A DNA stretch of 64,000 bases from Paenibacillus sp. MMS20-IR301 (GCF_032302195.1 NZ_CP135275.1:3348001-3412000), one strand, 5' to 3'. Shown: positions 17,120 through 28,441, numbered from the stretch's first letter. Numbers and translations: made by a program. The notes: generated by a model from the letters alone, not told the origin.

Positions 17120-17287
17120 TCAAAGCTTTACGAAGTAAAGCTCGCCTCGTAAGCATAATCTTAGCTTTACGAAGTATAACTTACCCGTAAGCACGTTGAT
17201 GCCCGCATTTTGCGCAGTAAAGCTGACATGCTGAGCCATCTTTTTTAGCGCTTTCAATTTAGGGACTTTAAGCAGTTTATCACCCAT
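17120..17287 (-). CDS. candidate leader peptide (55 aa) of ABC exporter
   Basis: ATG 17287 to TGA 17120; the TGA overlaps the exporter's own AGGAGG site (TGAGGAGG). The product is Lys-rich (GDKLLKVPKLKALKKMAQHV) and ends in two similar LYFVKL segments encoded by the DNA repeat at 17124-17194. It has no ribosome binding site of its own, but begins 4 bases after the stop of the upstream mini-ORF, in the same frame. Size and place match BmrB, the 54-codon leader that controls bmrCD in B. subtilis by ribosome stalling; similarity of sequence was not tested. Confidence 0.5.
   Translation of the reverse strand: MGDKLLKVPKLKALKKMAQHVSFTAQNAGINVLTGKLYFVKLRLCLRGELYFVKL
17124..17194 (-). promoter_or_regulatory. 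two-copy hairpin element, possible translational attenuator
   Basis: About 32-bp unit present twice (17124-17155 and 17163-17194). The copy nearest the exporter holds a perfect inverted repeat AGCTTTAC-gaa-GTAAAGCT (17124-17142) just before the ribosome binding site at 17115-17120. The other copy supplies a second GTAAAGCT arm on the minus strand, which can pair with the first copy's left arm instead. The two structures are mutually exclusive, and both lie within the leader ORF. Confidence 0.5.
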
Positions 17288-17290
17288 AAT

Positions 17291-17374
17291 TTAATGCGGC
17301 AAAGGGGAGAATTCATCGTATTGCCGCTTTTTTCCGAATAAAAAGGGCTTAACCAGGCAGAAAAGGGCACTCAT
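17291..17374 (-). CDS. candidate upstream mini-ORF (27 aa)
   Basis: ATG 17374 with a good site, GGAGG 8-9 bases upstream, and a second AGGAGG just before it. The product starts SALFCLVKPFLFGKKRQYDE and ends SPLPH. Its TAA is followed by ATT-ATG, the start of the 55-codon ORF in the same frame, so reinitiation or readthrough is possible. A stem GCGGCAA/TTGCCGC lies within its second half. No homologue is known to me. Confidence 0.45.
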   Translation of the reverse strand: MSALFCLVKPFLFGKKRQYDEFSPLPH

Positions 17375-17601
17375 AGCTTTAATTCCTCCAATTTCCTCCT
17401 GAATGCTGTACAATTAAGATTTAGCAAGATTCTGCGCGGATGAACCAGGCTTAGATTGGAATTCACTTCCTTTCTAGGTTACGGCTCAGCATCTTTGCAG
17501 GACGTGTTGGTATAGTGGAAAAAAAGTTCATCTAAAAAAGACTTTTTTTATAAAGAACTCGCATGGGCACTTTGGTCGATTTCGGTGAACCATTACTAGT
17601 A

Positions 17602-17649
17602 GTGGTAGAACCGGGTTGGCTGGAGGAGGCTCCGGAAACCCACTGCCGC
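17602..17649. other. GC-rich nested hairpin, possible structured RNA or short-ORF remnant
   Basis: Nested stems GTGGTAG/CTGCCGC, GGGTT/AACCC and GGAG/CTCC in otherwise AT-rich DNA. A 49-codon frame (17563-17712, plus strand, no ribosome binding site) crosses it. The rest of the gap between 17375 and 17859 shows only the terminator at 17684. Role unknown. Confidence 0.3.
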
Positions 17650-17683
17650 CTGACTAGGAAGAGTTTGAATTATAGATTTGCTC

Positions 17684-17724
17684 AAAAAAAACCAAGCCCG
17701 CAGAATGAATAGCCGGGCTTGGTT
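17684..17724 (-). terminator. terminator of the 122-aa orphan gene
   Basis: Stem ACCAAGCCCG / CGGGCTTGGT, followed on the minus strand by T8. Confidence 0.85.
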
Positions 17725-17859
17725 TAATATTATGTTCTTCTCAAATGTTTCTTCGGTTTAGAACTTTGTCCATCCAATCTGTATGTTCATCTATCCATTG
17801 TAGCAGTAACCTCGAGAGCCGCGTTTGCAGCTCCGAAAATCAGTTAAATTTATTTCGGC

Positions 17860-18228
17860 TTATCCTGACGCCAAAGCATAAATCTGATATGAAATCCCAT
17901 GCAAATACCCGTCAATATCACTAATAGCAACTTGTGCACTAAATCGGATTGTTCCAGGATCCAAGATGAAAGCACTAGCATTGTTAACAGCCCAAGCAGC
18001 ATCAACTGATGGTCCTACATTCCTTATTGATGATAATGAAGCACTGGCTGTGATTTTTTCAAATTGTCTAGCTACTCGAATATCAATGATAACATCTTCA
18101 TAAGCCCAATTTTGTCCCGTTCCTTTAAACGTAAAGGTTGCAAAATCACTAAAGAGAACCAAAATTTTACCATAGGCCACTGGGATCTCTATAAATTTTG
18201 GTTGAATGTTTCCGAGATAAATCGTCAA
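17860..18228 (-). CDS. orphan beta-rich hypothetical protein
   Basis: 122 residues from TTG 18228, preceded by GGAG at 8 bases; an in-frame ATG at 18246 lacks any site. I do not recognise it. Alternating hydrophobic patterns (TIYLGNIQPKFIEIPV, ILVLFSDFATFTF, TIRFSAQVAISDIDGYL) suggest an all-beta sandwich of about 120 residues with no signal peptide or membrane helix. It sits in the AT-rich accessory segment near two other orphans, one (20376) of similar size and beta-rich character. Confidence 0.6.
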   Translation of the reverse strand: MTIYLGNIQPKFIEIPVAYGKILVLFSDFATFTFKGTGQNWAYEDVIIDIRVARQFEKITASASLSSIRNVGPSVDAAWAVNNASAFILDPGTIRFSAQVAISDIDGYLHGISYQIYALASG

Positions 18229-18348
18229 CTTAGCCACTCCGTTCATAAATAGTTATTTTCAATTATATTCAGCGGGGCTTTTGAATATGAATTGTCAAAA
18301 TATTACGAACCAATATCCTAATTTAAATATTATCTCCTAATCTGGTCA

Positions 18349-18575
18349 GTAAAAAGTTCATCTTTTACTTACCTTCCGTTCCTGCTTTCCAGAAAAGCTA
18401 CATTTGAGTGGTTTGTCGTTATCGTCGTGGGATTTTATGCTGCGCTCCGACTCTCAAGGTGTAACTTCGATCATTGGGGATCTTTAGCTGCCAAGGGTGA
18501 CTATATCTTTGGACATTTGTTCGGTGCTATTGGCATTACGGCACAAAAAAAAGAGCTGCTTTTCAGTACCCCTTA
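18349..18575 (+). pseudogene. decayed transposase fragment
   Basis: Reading successive frames gives KFIFYLPSVPAF (frame of 18357), TFEWFVVIVVGF, then MLRSDSQGVTSIIGDL after a one-base T insertion, then AAKGDYIFGHLFGAIGI. This order resembles the N-terminal part of an IS4-type DDE transposase from memory. At least three frame changes show it is dead. No inverted terminal repeats were found. Apart from this, 18247-18727 shows nothing recognisable. Confidence 0.55.
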
Positions 18576-18727
18576 GACGCTGACCTATATCTATGTGTGC
18601 CTACATAATTACAACCGCTAAAGGATCCAGATATATAACTTCACACCAATATTTACACCGAAATTTATTAACCTTTTCAGAGCATAATACCTTTCGAAAT
18701 ACTAAACAATGAAATGGAGTGATTTAA

Positions 18728-19675
18728 TTGTCAGATTGTTCTTCATTTGAAGCAGAAATCAAATCTTTTACAGACACAATTCCCAAAACAATCCAAGATA
18801 GGACCGATTCAGTAAAAATCAGTACCGAAAAAAAGGCAGAGGATATAGCTAAAGAAAATCCAACTGATACAGGTGTATTTTTTAAAATTGAAGTAACGTG
18901 GACGGAAAAACCGATTAGTTTTCACCTTCCATCTGTAACATTTAAAGATACACCTATATCTTTCGATCTTCCCACCATGGAAATGCGAAATAAGGATATT
19001 ATTTTTCATGTTCCTGAATGCAGGATGGAAGACAGAGTTGTTGGACGGTATCCAGAATTCCACGGACTCGGACATATTGTTTGGAAAGATATAATTACTT
19101 CCGTTCCAGTTTGCGAAAATAAGGAACAAAAGATAATCATAGGTGTTCCAGAAGTAAAAATGAAAAGGCAAGAATTCAGTATGGGGTTGCCCGTTTTCTC
19201 TATGGTGAAAACAGAAATAAAGTTAAAATATCCAGAGTTTAAATTTGTGAATGTGAGAGTTGAAATGAAGAAAAAAGGTGAAAAGTTAGAAAATGAAACG
19301 CAGGTCGAGTTGAAAAGCTCACTTTCCCAAGCACAATTTCAAGTAACAAATCAATTTAAAGAAAAGCACACTAAACTTTTTGATTGTCTAAGATCTACAT
19401 TATTAGATGACTCAAAAAATGCGCTACTTGGAATAGATGCAATCATTATTGGCTTTAAAGCCTCAATCACGGAAATGAAAAGTAAAAATGTACCTGCAGA
19501 CAATGAAATGCTAGTCAACACTGAGGGTCATTTAAAGAATATGATATTACAGCGTACAAAAGTTGAGGAACAATTCAAGCCAGCCCTGGATAAGCTAAAC
19601 GAAGCTCAAAAAAAATCCTTTGAGGATTTTGTTAGTAAATTTAAATTAGATATTTCTGAACCAGTTCCTGTATAA
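18728..19675 (+). CDS. orphan protein with 14-residue beta repeats and helical C-terminus
   Basis: 315 residues from TTG 18728 (GGAG 9 bases upstream). Not recognised. Residues 1-61 are polar. From 62 to about 176 there are eight units, mostly exactly 14 long, of the form x-I-x-F-x-(L/V/Y)-P-x-x-x-(M/F)-x-x-x: PISFHLPSVTFKDT, PISFDLPTMEMRNK, DIIFHVPECRMEDR, and later KIIIGVPEVKMKRQ, EFSMGLPVFSMVKT, EIKLKYPEFKFVNV. The fourth and fifth units are irregular. Residues 180-315 look helical and charged. No signal peptide. The fixed proline and strand-turn period suggest a beta-solenoid or stacked hairpins. AT-rich codon use fits recent acquisition. Confidence 0.72.
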   Translation: MSDCSSFEAEIKSFTDTIPKTIQDRTDSVKISTEKKAEDIAKENPTDTGVFFKIEVTWTEKPISFHLPSVTFKDTPISFDLPTMEMRNKDIIFHVPECRMEDRVVGRYPEFHGLGHIVWKDIITSVPVCENKEQKIIIGVPEVKMKRQEFSMGLPVFSMVKTEIKLKYPEFKFVNVRVEMKKKGEKLENETQVELKSSLSQAQFQVTNQFKEKHTKLFDCLRSTLLDDSKNALLGIDAIIIGFKASITEMKSKNVPADNEMLVNTEGHLKNMILQRTKVEEQFKPALDKLNEAQKKSFEDFVSKFKLDISEPVPV

Positions 19676-20375
19676 ACAATACAATTTCTTTAAAAAATAA
19701 ATTGTCAGTTTGCTTTCATCTATAAAATGAAGCGAAATAACAGCTTGTTTTTTACAACTCCAGCATTTGATATAATCTTCTGCAAAATTAGAAAAATTGG
19801 TATATAAAAACGTTATGCCACTAACGCCCAGGGAGTTGCTAGCATACCGCTTCTCGGCTCAATTCGCCGGGAGCAATACGGCTTCTTGCTTTGTATTCCA
19901 CATTAATACTATAATACCCAATAAGCAAAGAATCGGCCATATAGCCGACATATTTAAATATACAATCCAATAGTTTTTTTGTAAAAAGAGTGCAATTTCT
20001 CCTTTTATTTTTTTTGATATTTAGACAATTCTCCTTTCTTTATTGTTGTTTTTTCTCATTTAAAAACTCTTCTTTGGACAAGTGGATGACGACAAATATT
20101 ACTTTATACCCAAAAGACCAAACAGCAAATTGAATGTCGGTTGATCCTGAATTTCGAAAGTCTATAATTACAAGGCCTGACTGAGCTTACTACTAATGAG
20201 AGATAACAAAAAAACAGCTAATCCTTGACATGTATTAGCTGGTTTTTGTTTTTAAATTACTTTCAAAATTTAGGTTTATTTTTTATTTGTTATAGATAGT
20301 CTGATCTGCACGCTTCTTTCAAATCAAGAATATACATAAAATACCTAGGCAGATATCTAAAGGAGTGAAATTATT
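19676..20375. other. AT-rich gene-free stretch
   Basis: No open frame of note. It holds one GC-richer imperfect hairpin (about 19843-19882, CTCGGC/GCCGGGAG) and a terminator at 20208-20249. Probably remnant DNA of the accessory segment. Confidence 0.5.
20208..20249. terminator. bidirectional terminator
   Basis: Stem AAACAGCTAAT / ATTAGCTGGTTT flanked by A-run and T-run. It is more than 500 bases after the 315-aa gene, so which transcript it ends is unclear. Confidence 0.75.
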
Positions 20376-20756
20376 ATGAATTACCCTTTTCCTGTACCAA
20401 ATTCTATCGGTTATCAAAATTATGTCGCATATTCTAAAGAATATAGAGCCGATGTGCACCTCAATAAATCTAACGCCGTCACATTAGGTGCTTTCGGTGA
20501 GAGATTTAGAACATATACATGGAATAATATAACAATTAGTCCCAACCAAATTACCAATGTAAATCTATACATTCCAGGTGAGTATCCGATTTCCGGTGGT
20601 TACGTTGAGCTTGGACCTATAAATACTAATTTCTCACCTCCCCTCATCCGAAGCAACGGCACCAAAGATTTTTCAACTTGGATTATAAGTATTCAGAACA
20701 ACAATACTTTTCCCATAACTATGGCATTTAATTACTTAACACATATAATAACCTAG
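20376..20756 (+). CDS. orphan beta-rich hypothetical protein
   Basis: 126 residues; ATG 20376 follows AAAGGAGTG at a good distance. Not recognised. Rich in Asn, Tyr and Thr with alternating strand patterns (TYTWNNITISPNQITNVNLYI, STWIISIQNNNTF), suggesting a compact beta sandwich, with no signal peptide. It is AT-rich like its neighbours and has its own strong terminator, so it is a self-contained expressed unit. Comparable in size to the orphan at 17860, though I see no clear sequence match. Confidence 0.65.
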   Translation: MNYPFPVPNSIGYQNYVAYSKEYRADVHLNKSNAVTLGAFGERFRTYTWNNITISPNQITNVNLYIPGEYPISGGYVELGPINTNFSPPLIRSNGTKDFSTWIISIQNNNTFPITMAFNYLTHIIT

Positions 20757-20766
20757 GTTATTATAT

Positions 20767-20807
20767 CGGAGCATTGTAACCAAATGGTTCAATGCTCCGT
20801 TTAATTT
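20767..20807 (+). terminator. terminator of the 126-aa orphan gene
   Basis: CGGAGCATTG / CAATGCTCCG, extended by inner AACCA/TGGTT, then TTTAATTT. Confidence 0.88.
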
Positions 20808-20987
20808 ATATAAAGTTTATAATTGTTAGTGACCTTCTACTGAAGCATCGGCGATACCCTTGATGATTCTTTTAATTTTAAGTTTATTAAAATAATGAAT
20901 TGATCAAAAAAACTAACCAAGGTTGAATTTAAAAAAACTTATTAATGATTTTATTGTAATTGCAAATAACACAAATTGTACAAGCCA

Positions 20988-21131
20988 CTCAACAAAACAC
21001 AGACCAACCCAAAAGATCTAATGGAAATATTAAGACAACCTGGACTGAAATTTAGTGGTGTTCAAGTTAGTAAAGAAGAACAGTAAAGAATAATTGGCTA
21101 TGTAGAAGAAATACACAATAAAGAAGATTAA
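20988..21131 (+). pseudogene. C-terminal remnant of a phage-type XRE repressor
   Basis: In frame: TNPKDLMEILRQPGLKFSG, then VQVSKEEQ, a TAA, then RIIGYVEEIHNKED and stop. The pattern KDL.EIL...G.KF.G..(L/V)S.E...RI is the usual tail after the helix-turn-helix of phage-like XRE repressors. The DNA-binding part upstream is gone or too decayed to see, and one internal stop breaks the rest. Confidence 0.5.
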
Positions 21132-21209
21132 TACTAATATATTTTTCTTAACCTTGGGGGATTGCCAAAGGCTGTTTCTCATATTCAAAAACCAATGTAC
21201 GCTTAAATA

Positions 21210-21897
21210 TTTTGCCTCGCTAAGGTCATTTGAAGATCAAAGAAATTACTCGTAATGAGTATCAGGAATGGATAAACGAATTATGAGGTCATTACAGTGA
21301 GAGAACCGTTCTACGGATACACAGTATTATGAGTTGCGCAATGAGTGATGCTGTTCATGAACTCAATATTATTCGTGAAAACCTTTTGCAAAAAATTAAA
21401 ATACCCAAAGAAACAGAGGATAAGAGTAAAGTGGTTGGTTAGACGGGACACAGTTAGATTTGTTCCTAACTTCAGCTCGGCCGGTTAAAAATTCAAAATA
21501 CAAGGAATTGCGACAATACGAGACCCTATTCACTTTGCTCGCGCGGACAGGAATTCGGATCGGCGAAGCGCTCGCTTTAACATGTGCCGATATCCAATTG
21601 GACACGAGAACCTTAGATAATTAAGTCTTCTAGCAACACGATGGCAGGTGGCTCAGAACAAATGTCGTCAGAGATTACTTCAAGGCTGTATGTAAACGCG
21701 TTGGGCTGCCTGTATTATCACCTCATGCCCTCCGGCATACTCATGCCGTACACCTACTGGAAGCCAGTGCCACAATAAAATACGTGTCCGCTCGTCTTGG
21801 ACATAAGAGCGTCAAGATCACAGCGGACACGTATCTGCATATTACTGAAAAAATCGAAGATGATGCTCCTACTCTTTACGAAAACTACGTAAATTAA
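21210..21897 (+). pseudogene. broken tyrosine recombinase (phage/ICE integrase)
   Basis: Core-binding part: HLKIKEITRNEYQEWINEL, stop near 21283, then HYSERTVLRIHSIMS. Catalytic part: LLARTGIRIGEALALT (first Arg), then after another break HALRHTHAVHLLE (His-x-x-Arg), LGHKSVKITADTYLHI (His and the Tyr nucleophile), ending at TAA 21897. All catalytic motifs can be found, but stops and frame changes at about 21283, 21440 and 21620 kill the gene. It abuts the 3' end of the suf operon and marks a decayed prophage or integrative element. Confidence 0.85.
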
Positions 21898-21907
21898 GCA
21901 AAGGGGC

Positions 21908-21931
21908 AAAAAGGGGGCGGCCACCCCCTTT
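21908..21931 (-). terminator. terminator of the suf operon
   Basis: Minus-strand stem AAGGGGG / CCCCCTT followed by TTT, 29 bases after the sufB stop. Confidence 0.75.
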
Positions 21932-21959
21932 CAAGCCCGAAAACCCTTATAGATCAAGG

Positions 21960-23357
21960 TTAACCAATAGACCCTTCCATCTCGAATTTGATTAATCTGT
22001 TCATCTCAACCGCATATTCCATCGGCAGCTCTTTGGTGAATGGCTCAATGAAGCCCATGATGATCATCTGGGTCGCATCGGCTTCGGAAAGGCCGCGGCT
22101 CATCAGATAGAACAGCTGCTCTTCAGACACCTTGGATACCGTCGCTTCATGCTCAAGCACGATATTATCGTTCATAATCTCATTGTAAGGAATCGTGTCC
22201 GAGGTGGACTGGTTATCCAGAATGAGCGTATCGCATTTGATATTGGATTTCGCGCCTTCCGCCTGACGGCCGAAGGAAGCGAGTCCGCGGTAGGTTACCT
22301 TACCGCCGTGCTTACTGATCGACTTGGACACGATCGTCGAAGTTGTGTCAGGTGCGAGGTGGATCATTTTCGCGCCGGCATCCTGATGCTGGTCTTTACC
22401 GGCTACCGCGATCGACAATACCGAGCCTTTGGCTCCGCGGCCTTTCAGGATAACCGCAGGATATTTCATCGTCAGCTTGGAGCCGATATTGCCGTCCACC
22501 CATTCCATGGTGGCATTCTCTTCAGCAACCGCACGTTTGGTAACGAGGTTGTAGATGTTCGGCGCCCAGTTCTGGATCGTTGTATAACGGACACGGGCGT
22601 TTTTCATACACAGAATTTCGACAACTGCACTATGCAGGGAATTCGTGCTGTAGATTGGGGCTGTACAACCTTCTACATAATGCACGAAGCTGTCTTCATC
22701 CGCTAGAATCAGGGTACGCTCGAATTGTCCCATGTTCTCGGAGTTAATGCGGAAGTAAGCCTGCAGCGGCACTTCACATTTCACGCCTTTAGGAACATAG
22801 ATGAAGCTGCCGCCAGACCATACAGCGCTGTTCAGTGCGGCGAACTTATTGTCAGCCGGAGGAATAATCGTGCCGAAGAATTTCTTGAACAGCTCCGGAT
22901 GCTCGCGCAGGGCAGTATCCGTATCCGTGAAGATTACGCCCTGATCCGAAAGGTCCTTCTGCATGCTGTGATAGACAACCTCGGATTCGTACTGGGCCGA
23001 GACGCCGGCCAGGAATTTCTGCTCCGCCTCAGGGATACCCAGCTTATCGAAGGTTTCCTTAATTTCGGACGGTACTTCTTCCCAGGTCTTTCCCTGCTTC
23101 TCCGAAGGTCTTACATAATATTGAATATCGTCGAAATCCAGCTCATCCAGATTGCCGCCCCACTGAGGCATTGGCATCTTGCGGAACTGCTCCAGTGATT
23201 TCAGGCGGAAATTAAGCATCCACTCCGGCTCGTTTTTGATTGCGGAGATTTCCCGGACGATCTCTTCCGTGAGTCCTTTACCAGACTGGAAGATCGACTT
23301 GTGCTCATCACGGAATCCATACTGGTATTCCTCCATATCAGGCGCTTTCTTAGCCAT
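21960..23357 (-). CDS. sufB: Fe-S cluster scaffold subunit SufB
   Basis: 465 residues, normal SufB length. With SufC and SufD it forms the SufBC2D complex on which Fe-S clusters are built. The N-terminal [18 protein letters not shown] and the beta-helix core ([24 protein letters not shown], then HYVEGCTAP) are typical. ATG 23357, AGGAGG 10 bases upstream. Last gene of the operon, 18 bp after sufU. Confidence 0.97.
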   Translation of the reverse strand: MAKKAPDMEEYQYGFRDEHKSIFQSGKGLTEEIVREISAIKNEPEWMLNFRLKSLEQFRKMPMPQWGGNLDELDFDDIQYYVRPSEKQGKTWEEVPSEIKETFDKLGIPEAEQKFLAGVSAQYESEVVYHSMQKDLSDQGVIFTDTDTALREHPELFKKFFGTIIPPADNKFAALNSAVWSGGSFIYVPKGVKCEVPLQAYFRINSENMGQFERTLILADEDSFVHYVEGCTAPIYSTNSLHSAVVEILCMKNARVRYTTIQNWAPNIYNLVTKRAVAEENATMEWVDGNIGSKLTMKYPAVILKGRGAKGSVLSIAVAGKDQHQDAGAKMIHLAPDTTSTIVSKSISKHGGKVTYRGLASFGRQAEGAKSNIKCDTLILDNQSTSDTIPYNEIMNDNIVLEHEATVSKVSEEQLFYLMSRGLSEADATQMIIMGFIEPFTKELPMEYAVEMNRLIKFEMEGSIG

Positions 23358-23375
23358 GGTGTCAGCCTCCTTGTT

Positions 23376-26324
<2,949 letters not shown>

Positions 26325-26349
26325 AAGTGGTTTCCTCCTTCCAGCGTTT

Positions 26350-27132
26350 CTAAGCTTCTTGTCCTACAGTTTCGTCTTCAATGCCGAGTTCTTCCTTAAT
26401 CCATTCATAGCCTTCTGCTTCCAGACGCTGTGCAAGCTCAGGTCCTCCGGACTTCACAATCCGGCCCTGCATCATAACATGCACGTAATCAGGCTTAATA
26501 TAGTTAAGCAAACGCTGGTAGTGAGTGATAACCAGGAAGCCGCGTTCCGGGCTGCGCATGGAATTCACGCCTTCAGCAACAATTTTGAGTGCGTCGATAT
26601 CAAGACCGGAGTCGATTTCATCAAGAATGACGATCTTCGGATCCAGCATCATCATTTGGAGAATCTCGTTACGCTTCTTCTCACCGCCGGAGAAGCCTTC
26701 GTTCAGGTAACGGTGCAGGAATTCCGGATTCATCTCCAGCTCCTTCATCTTAGCTTCCATCAGCCGGATGAAACGGATCAGGGAAATCTCATTGCCTTCT
26801 TCACGGCGGGAGTTAATCGCGCTGCGCAGGAAGTCGGAGTTCGTCACACCGCTGATCTCGCTCGGATACTGCATAGCCAGGAACAGCCCGGCACGGGCAC
26901 GTTCATCAACAGCCATCTCCAGCAGATCTTCACCTTCAAGCACTGCCGTTCCTTCAGTAACCTCATACTTCGGATGACCCATCAGCGCAGAAGCCAAGGT
27001 ACTTTTACCGGTACCGTTCGGTCCCATGATGGCGTGAATTTCTCCGCCCTTCATTTGAAGGTTAATCCCCTTCAGAATTTCTTTTCCTTCAATCGTCGCT
27101 TTCAGTCCCTCAATGACAAAATCTGCTGCCAT
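26350..27132 (-). CDS. sufC: Fe-S assembly ATPase SufC
   Basis: 260 residues from ATG 27132 (GGAGGG 10 bases upstream); the open frame reaches 27318, but that part is the promoter region. Walker A GPNGTGKST, signature FSGGEKKR, Walker B KIVILDEIDSGLD, H-loop ITHYQRLL. ABC-type ATPase that drives conformational change of SufBD. First gene of the sufCDSUB operon. Confidence 0.97.
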   Translation of the reverse strand: MAADFVIEGLKATIEGKEILKGINLQMKGGEIHAIMGPNGTGKSTLASALMGHPKYEVTEGTAVLEGEDLLEMAVDERARAGLFLAMQYPSEISGVTNSDFLRSAINSRREEGNEISLIRFIRLMEAKMKELEMNPEFLHRYLNEGFSGGEKKRNEILQMMMLDPKIVILDEIDSGLDIDALKIVAEGVNSMRSPERGFLVITHYQRLLNYIKPDYVHVMMQGRIVKSGGPELAQRLEAEGYEWIKEELGIEDETVGQEA

Positions 27133-27234
27133 AATTAATATTCCCTCCACTCGTCGATTTGCGAAATCAGAAAGTTGTATTGACACAGGATTTCCCTGAT
27201 TACAAGCAATTAGATTTGGTATCACATTGTAATT

Positions 27235-27263
27235 ATTATAAATTGAATCAAGCTGATTATCAA
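27235..27263 (-). promoter_or_regulatory. sigma-A promoter of sufCDSUB
   Basis: Minus strand TTGATA (27263-27258), 17-base spacer, TATAAT (27240-27235), giving a leader of about 95 bases. A GAGAATCATTGATAATC stretch overlapping the -35 resembles a degenerate Fur box, but the match is weak. Confidence 0.8.
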
Positions 27264-27414
27264 TGATTCTCACTAATTTTATTACAAAGGATGTTTTTTT
27301 ACAAATAACGATTTTCAATTTTCATATGCTTTATCCAGGTTTTCCCGAAAAACGGGGAATCACACATAAGAATTATATCTCTTGCAGCATAAGTCTACAA
27401 ATTGCACTATATAG

Positions 27415-27553
27415 CTTGTGGCCCTTATCCGCCGCTTATCATGGGCAAACTCCGCTTTTCCGGTGAAATAGCGGCGCTCATGTCCGTAAGGCCGATACTC
27501 CGGTACCTTTCTGCAGGCTTAAGGTCTCTCATGTCCGTAACGCTAAGCTAAAG
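27415..27553. repeat. dispersed intergenic repeat, copy 1
   Basis: About 140 bp shared with 45970-46106. Common blocks are TTTTCCGGtGAAATAgCGGC, then CTTAAGGtCTCTCATGTCC and GTAACGCTaAGCTAA. It lies between the suf promoter and the dps terminator. It encodes no protein that I can see; function unknown. Confidence 0.75.
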
Positions 27554-27617
27554 TTTAATAGTTCAATCTATAGCACATTTATAAAATCTCTTTATCCAAG
27601 TGTAATCGGATAAGCAG

Positions 27618-27655
27618 CAACAAATAAAGCCTCCCGCAGGAGGCTTTATTTGTTG
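27618..27655. terminator. dps terminator
   Basis: Perfect 17-bp stem CAACAAATAAAGCCTCC with loop CGCA, the A/T-rich arms serving either direction. Confidence 0.9.
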
Positions 27656-27691
27656 GCTGGTGCTAGGCTGTTGTGCCTGGCAGCATCAGAT

Positions 27692-28153
27692 TTAACCCAG
27701 GAATGAACGCAGCATCCACTGGTTCTTCTCAAGATCGGTGCGGATCTTGATGAACAGATCAGCAGTCGGCTGATCACTGCCCTGCTCCGCCAGCTCAATG
27801 CCTTCACTAAGCTCCTCCGCCAGTGTGGCGAAGTCTTCAATCAGTGACTGCACCATGCCCCGGGTATCTTCCTTGCCGGTAGCTTCTTGAATGGTAGCAA
27901 GCTCCAGATATTCTTTCATCGTGGCGGCCGGGCTGCCTTTAATACTCAGCAGACGCTCAGCGACCTCATCCATTTTAAGAGTAGTGTCATCATACAGCTC
28001 TTCGAATTTCTCATGCAGGGAGAAGAACTGCTCCCCCTTCACATACCAGTGGTAATTATGCAGTTTCACATACAATATGTTCAGGTTTGCCACTTGACGG
28101 TTAAGTACTTGTTCCAGTGAGGCTGTATTGACCTTATTTGATGCTTTTGCCAT
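27692..28153 (-). CDS. dps: Dps/ferritin-like DNA-protection protein
   Basis: 153 residues. Ferroxidase ligands H35, H47, D62 and E66 follow the Dps spacing (HWYVKGEQFFSLHEKF, then KMDEVAERLL). The 12-subunit shell stores iron and detoxifies H2O2, protecting DNA; the closest B. subtilis relatives are MrgA and Dps. ATG 28153 follows AAGGAAGGG. Its position next to the SUF operon groups iron-related functions, but the genes are separate units. Confidence 0.93.
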   Translation of the reverse strand: MAKASNKVNTASLEQVLNRQVANLNILYVKLHNYHWYVKGEQFFSLHEKFEELYDDTTLKMDEVAERLLSIKGSPAATMKEYLELATIQEATGKEDTRGMVQSLIEDFATLAEELSEGIELAEQGSDQPTADLFIKIRTDLEKNQWMLRSFLG

Positions 28154-28385
28154 GAGATGATCCCTTCCTTATCCATAATTTTGCCGGCTGCTTGTCCATC
28201 ATTAAGCCATCCGGTTAATCTACTCTCCAATTACCCTGCTGCCTGTAAGGCGAAACAAAGCTGCTCCTGGGAAACGCTCCCTCCGGACTACTCCGGCTGC
28301 ATGGCACGGGCTGCCCTCTCCCCATAGGATAAGCCAATCTGCACCGCCTTATGCTCTCAGTTCTGCAATAAACCCGGCCCTGCAG

Positions 28386-28421
28386 GTGAGCCAAGGGAAC
28401 CATATAGTTCCCTTAGTTCAC
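28386..28421. repeat. 36-bp inverted repeat
   Basis: GTGA...AAGGGAAC / GTTCCCTT...TCAC with a CATATA loop, between yunC and dps, 21 bases after the yunC stop. No T-run follows, so it is not a normal terminator; possible operator or weak terminator. The rest of 28154-28441 shows nothing recognisable. Confidence 0.45.
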
Positions 28422-28441
28422 CAAATTGCATAACCGCTGCC

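Noticed and set aside
17297..17336. Plus-strand hairpin GCGGCAA/TTGCCGC followed by T6
   Set aside because: Looks like a terminator on the plus strand, but no plus-strand gene lies upstream; more likely part of the minus-strand leader structure or chance.
17519..18366. Shared AAAAGTTCATCT at 17522 and 18354 as ends of an insertion sequence
   Set aside because: Only about 13 bases, same orientation, no inverted partner or target duplication; too weak to call.
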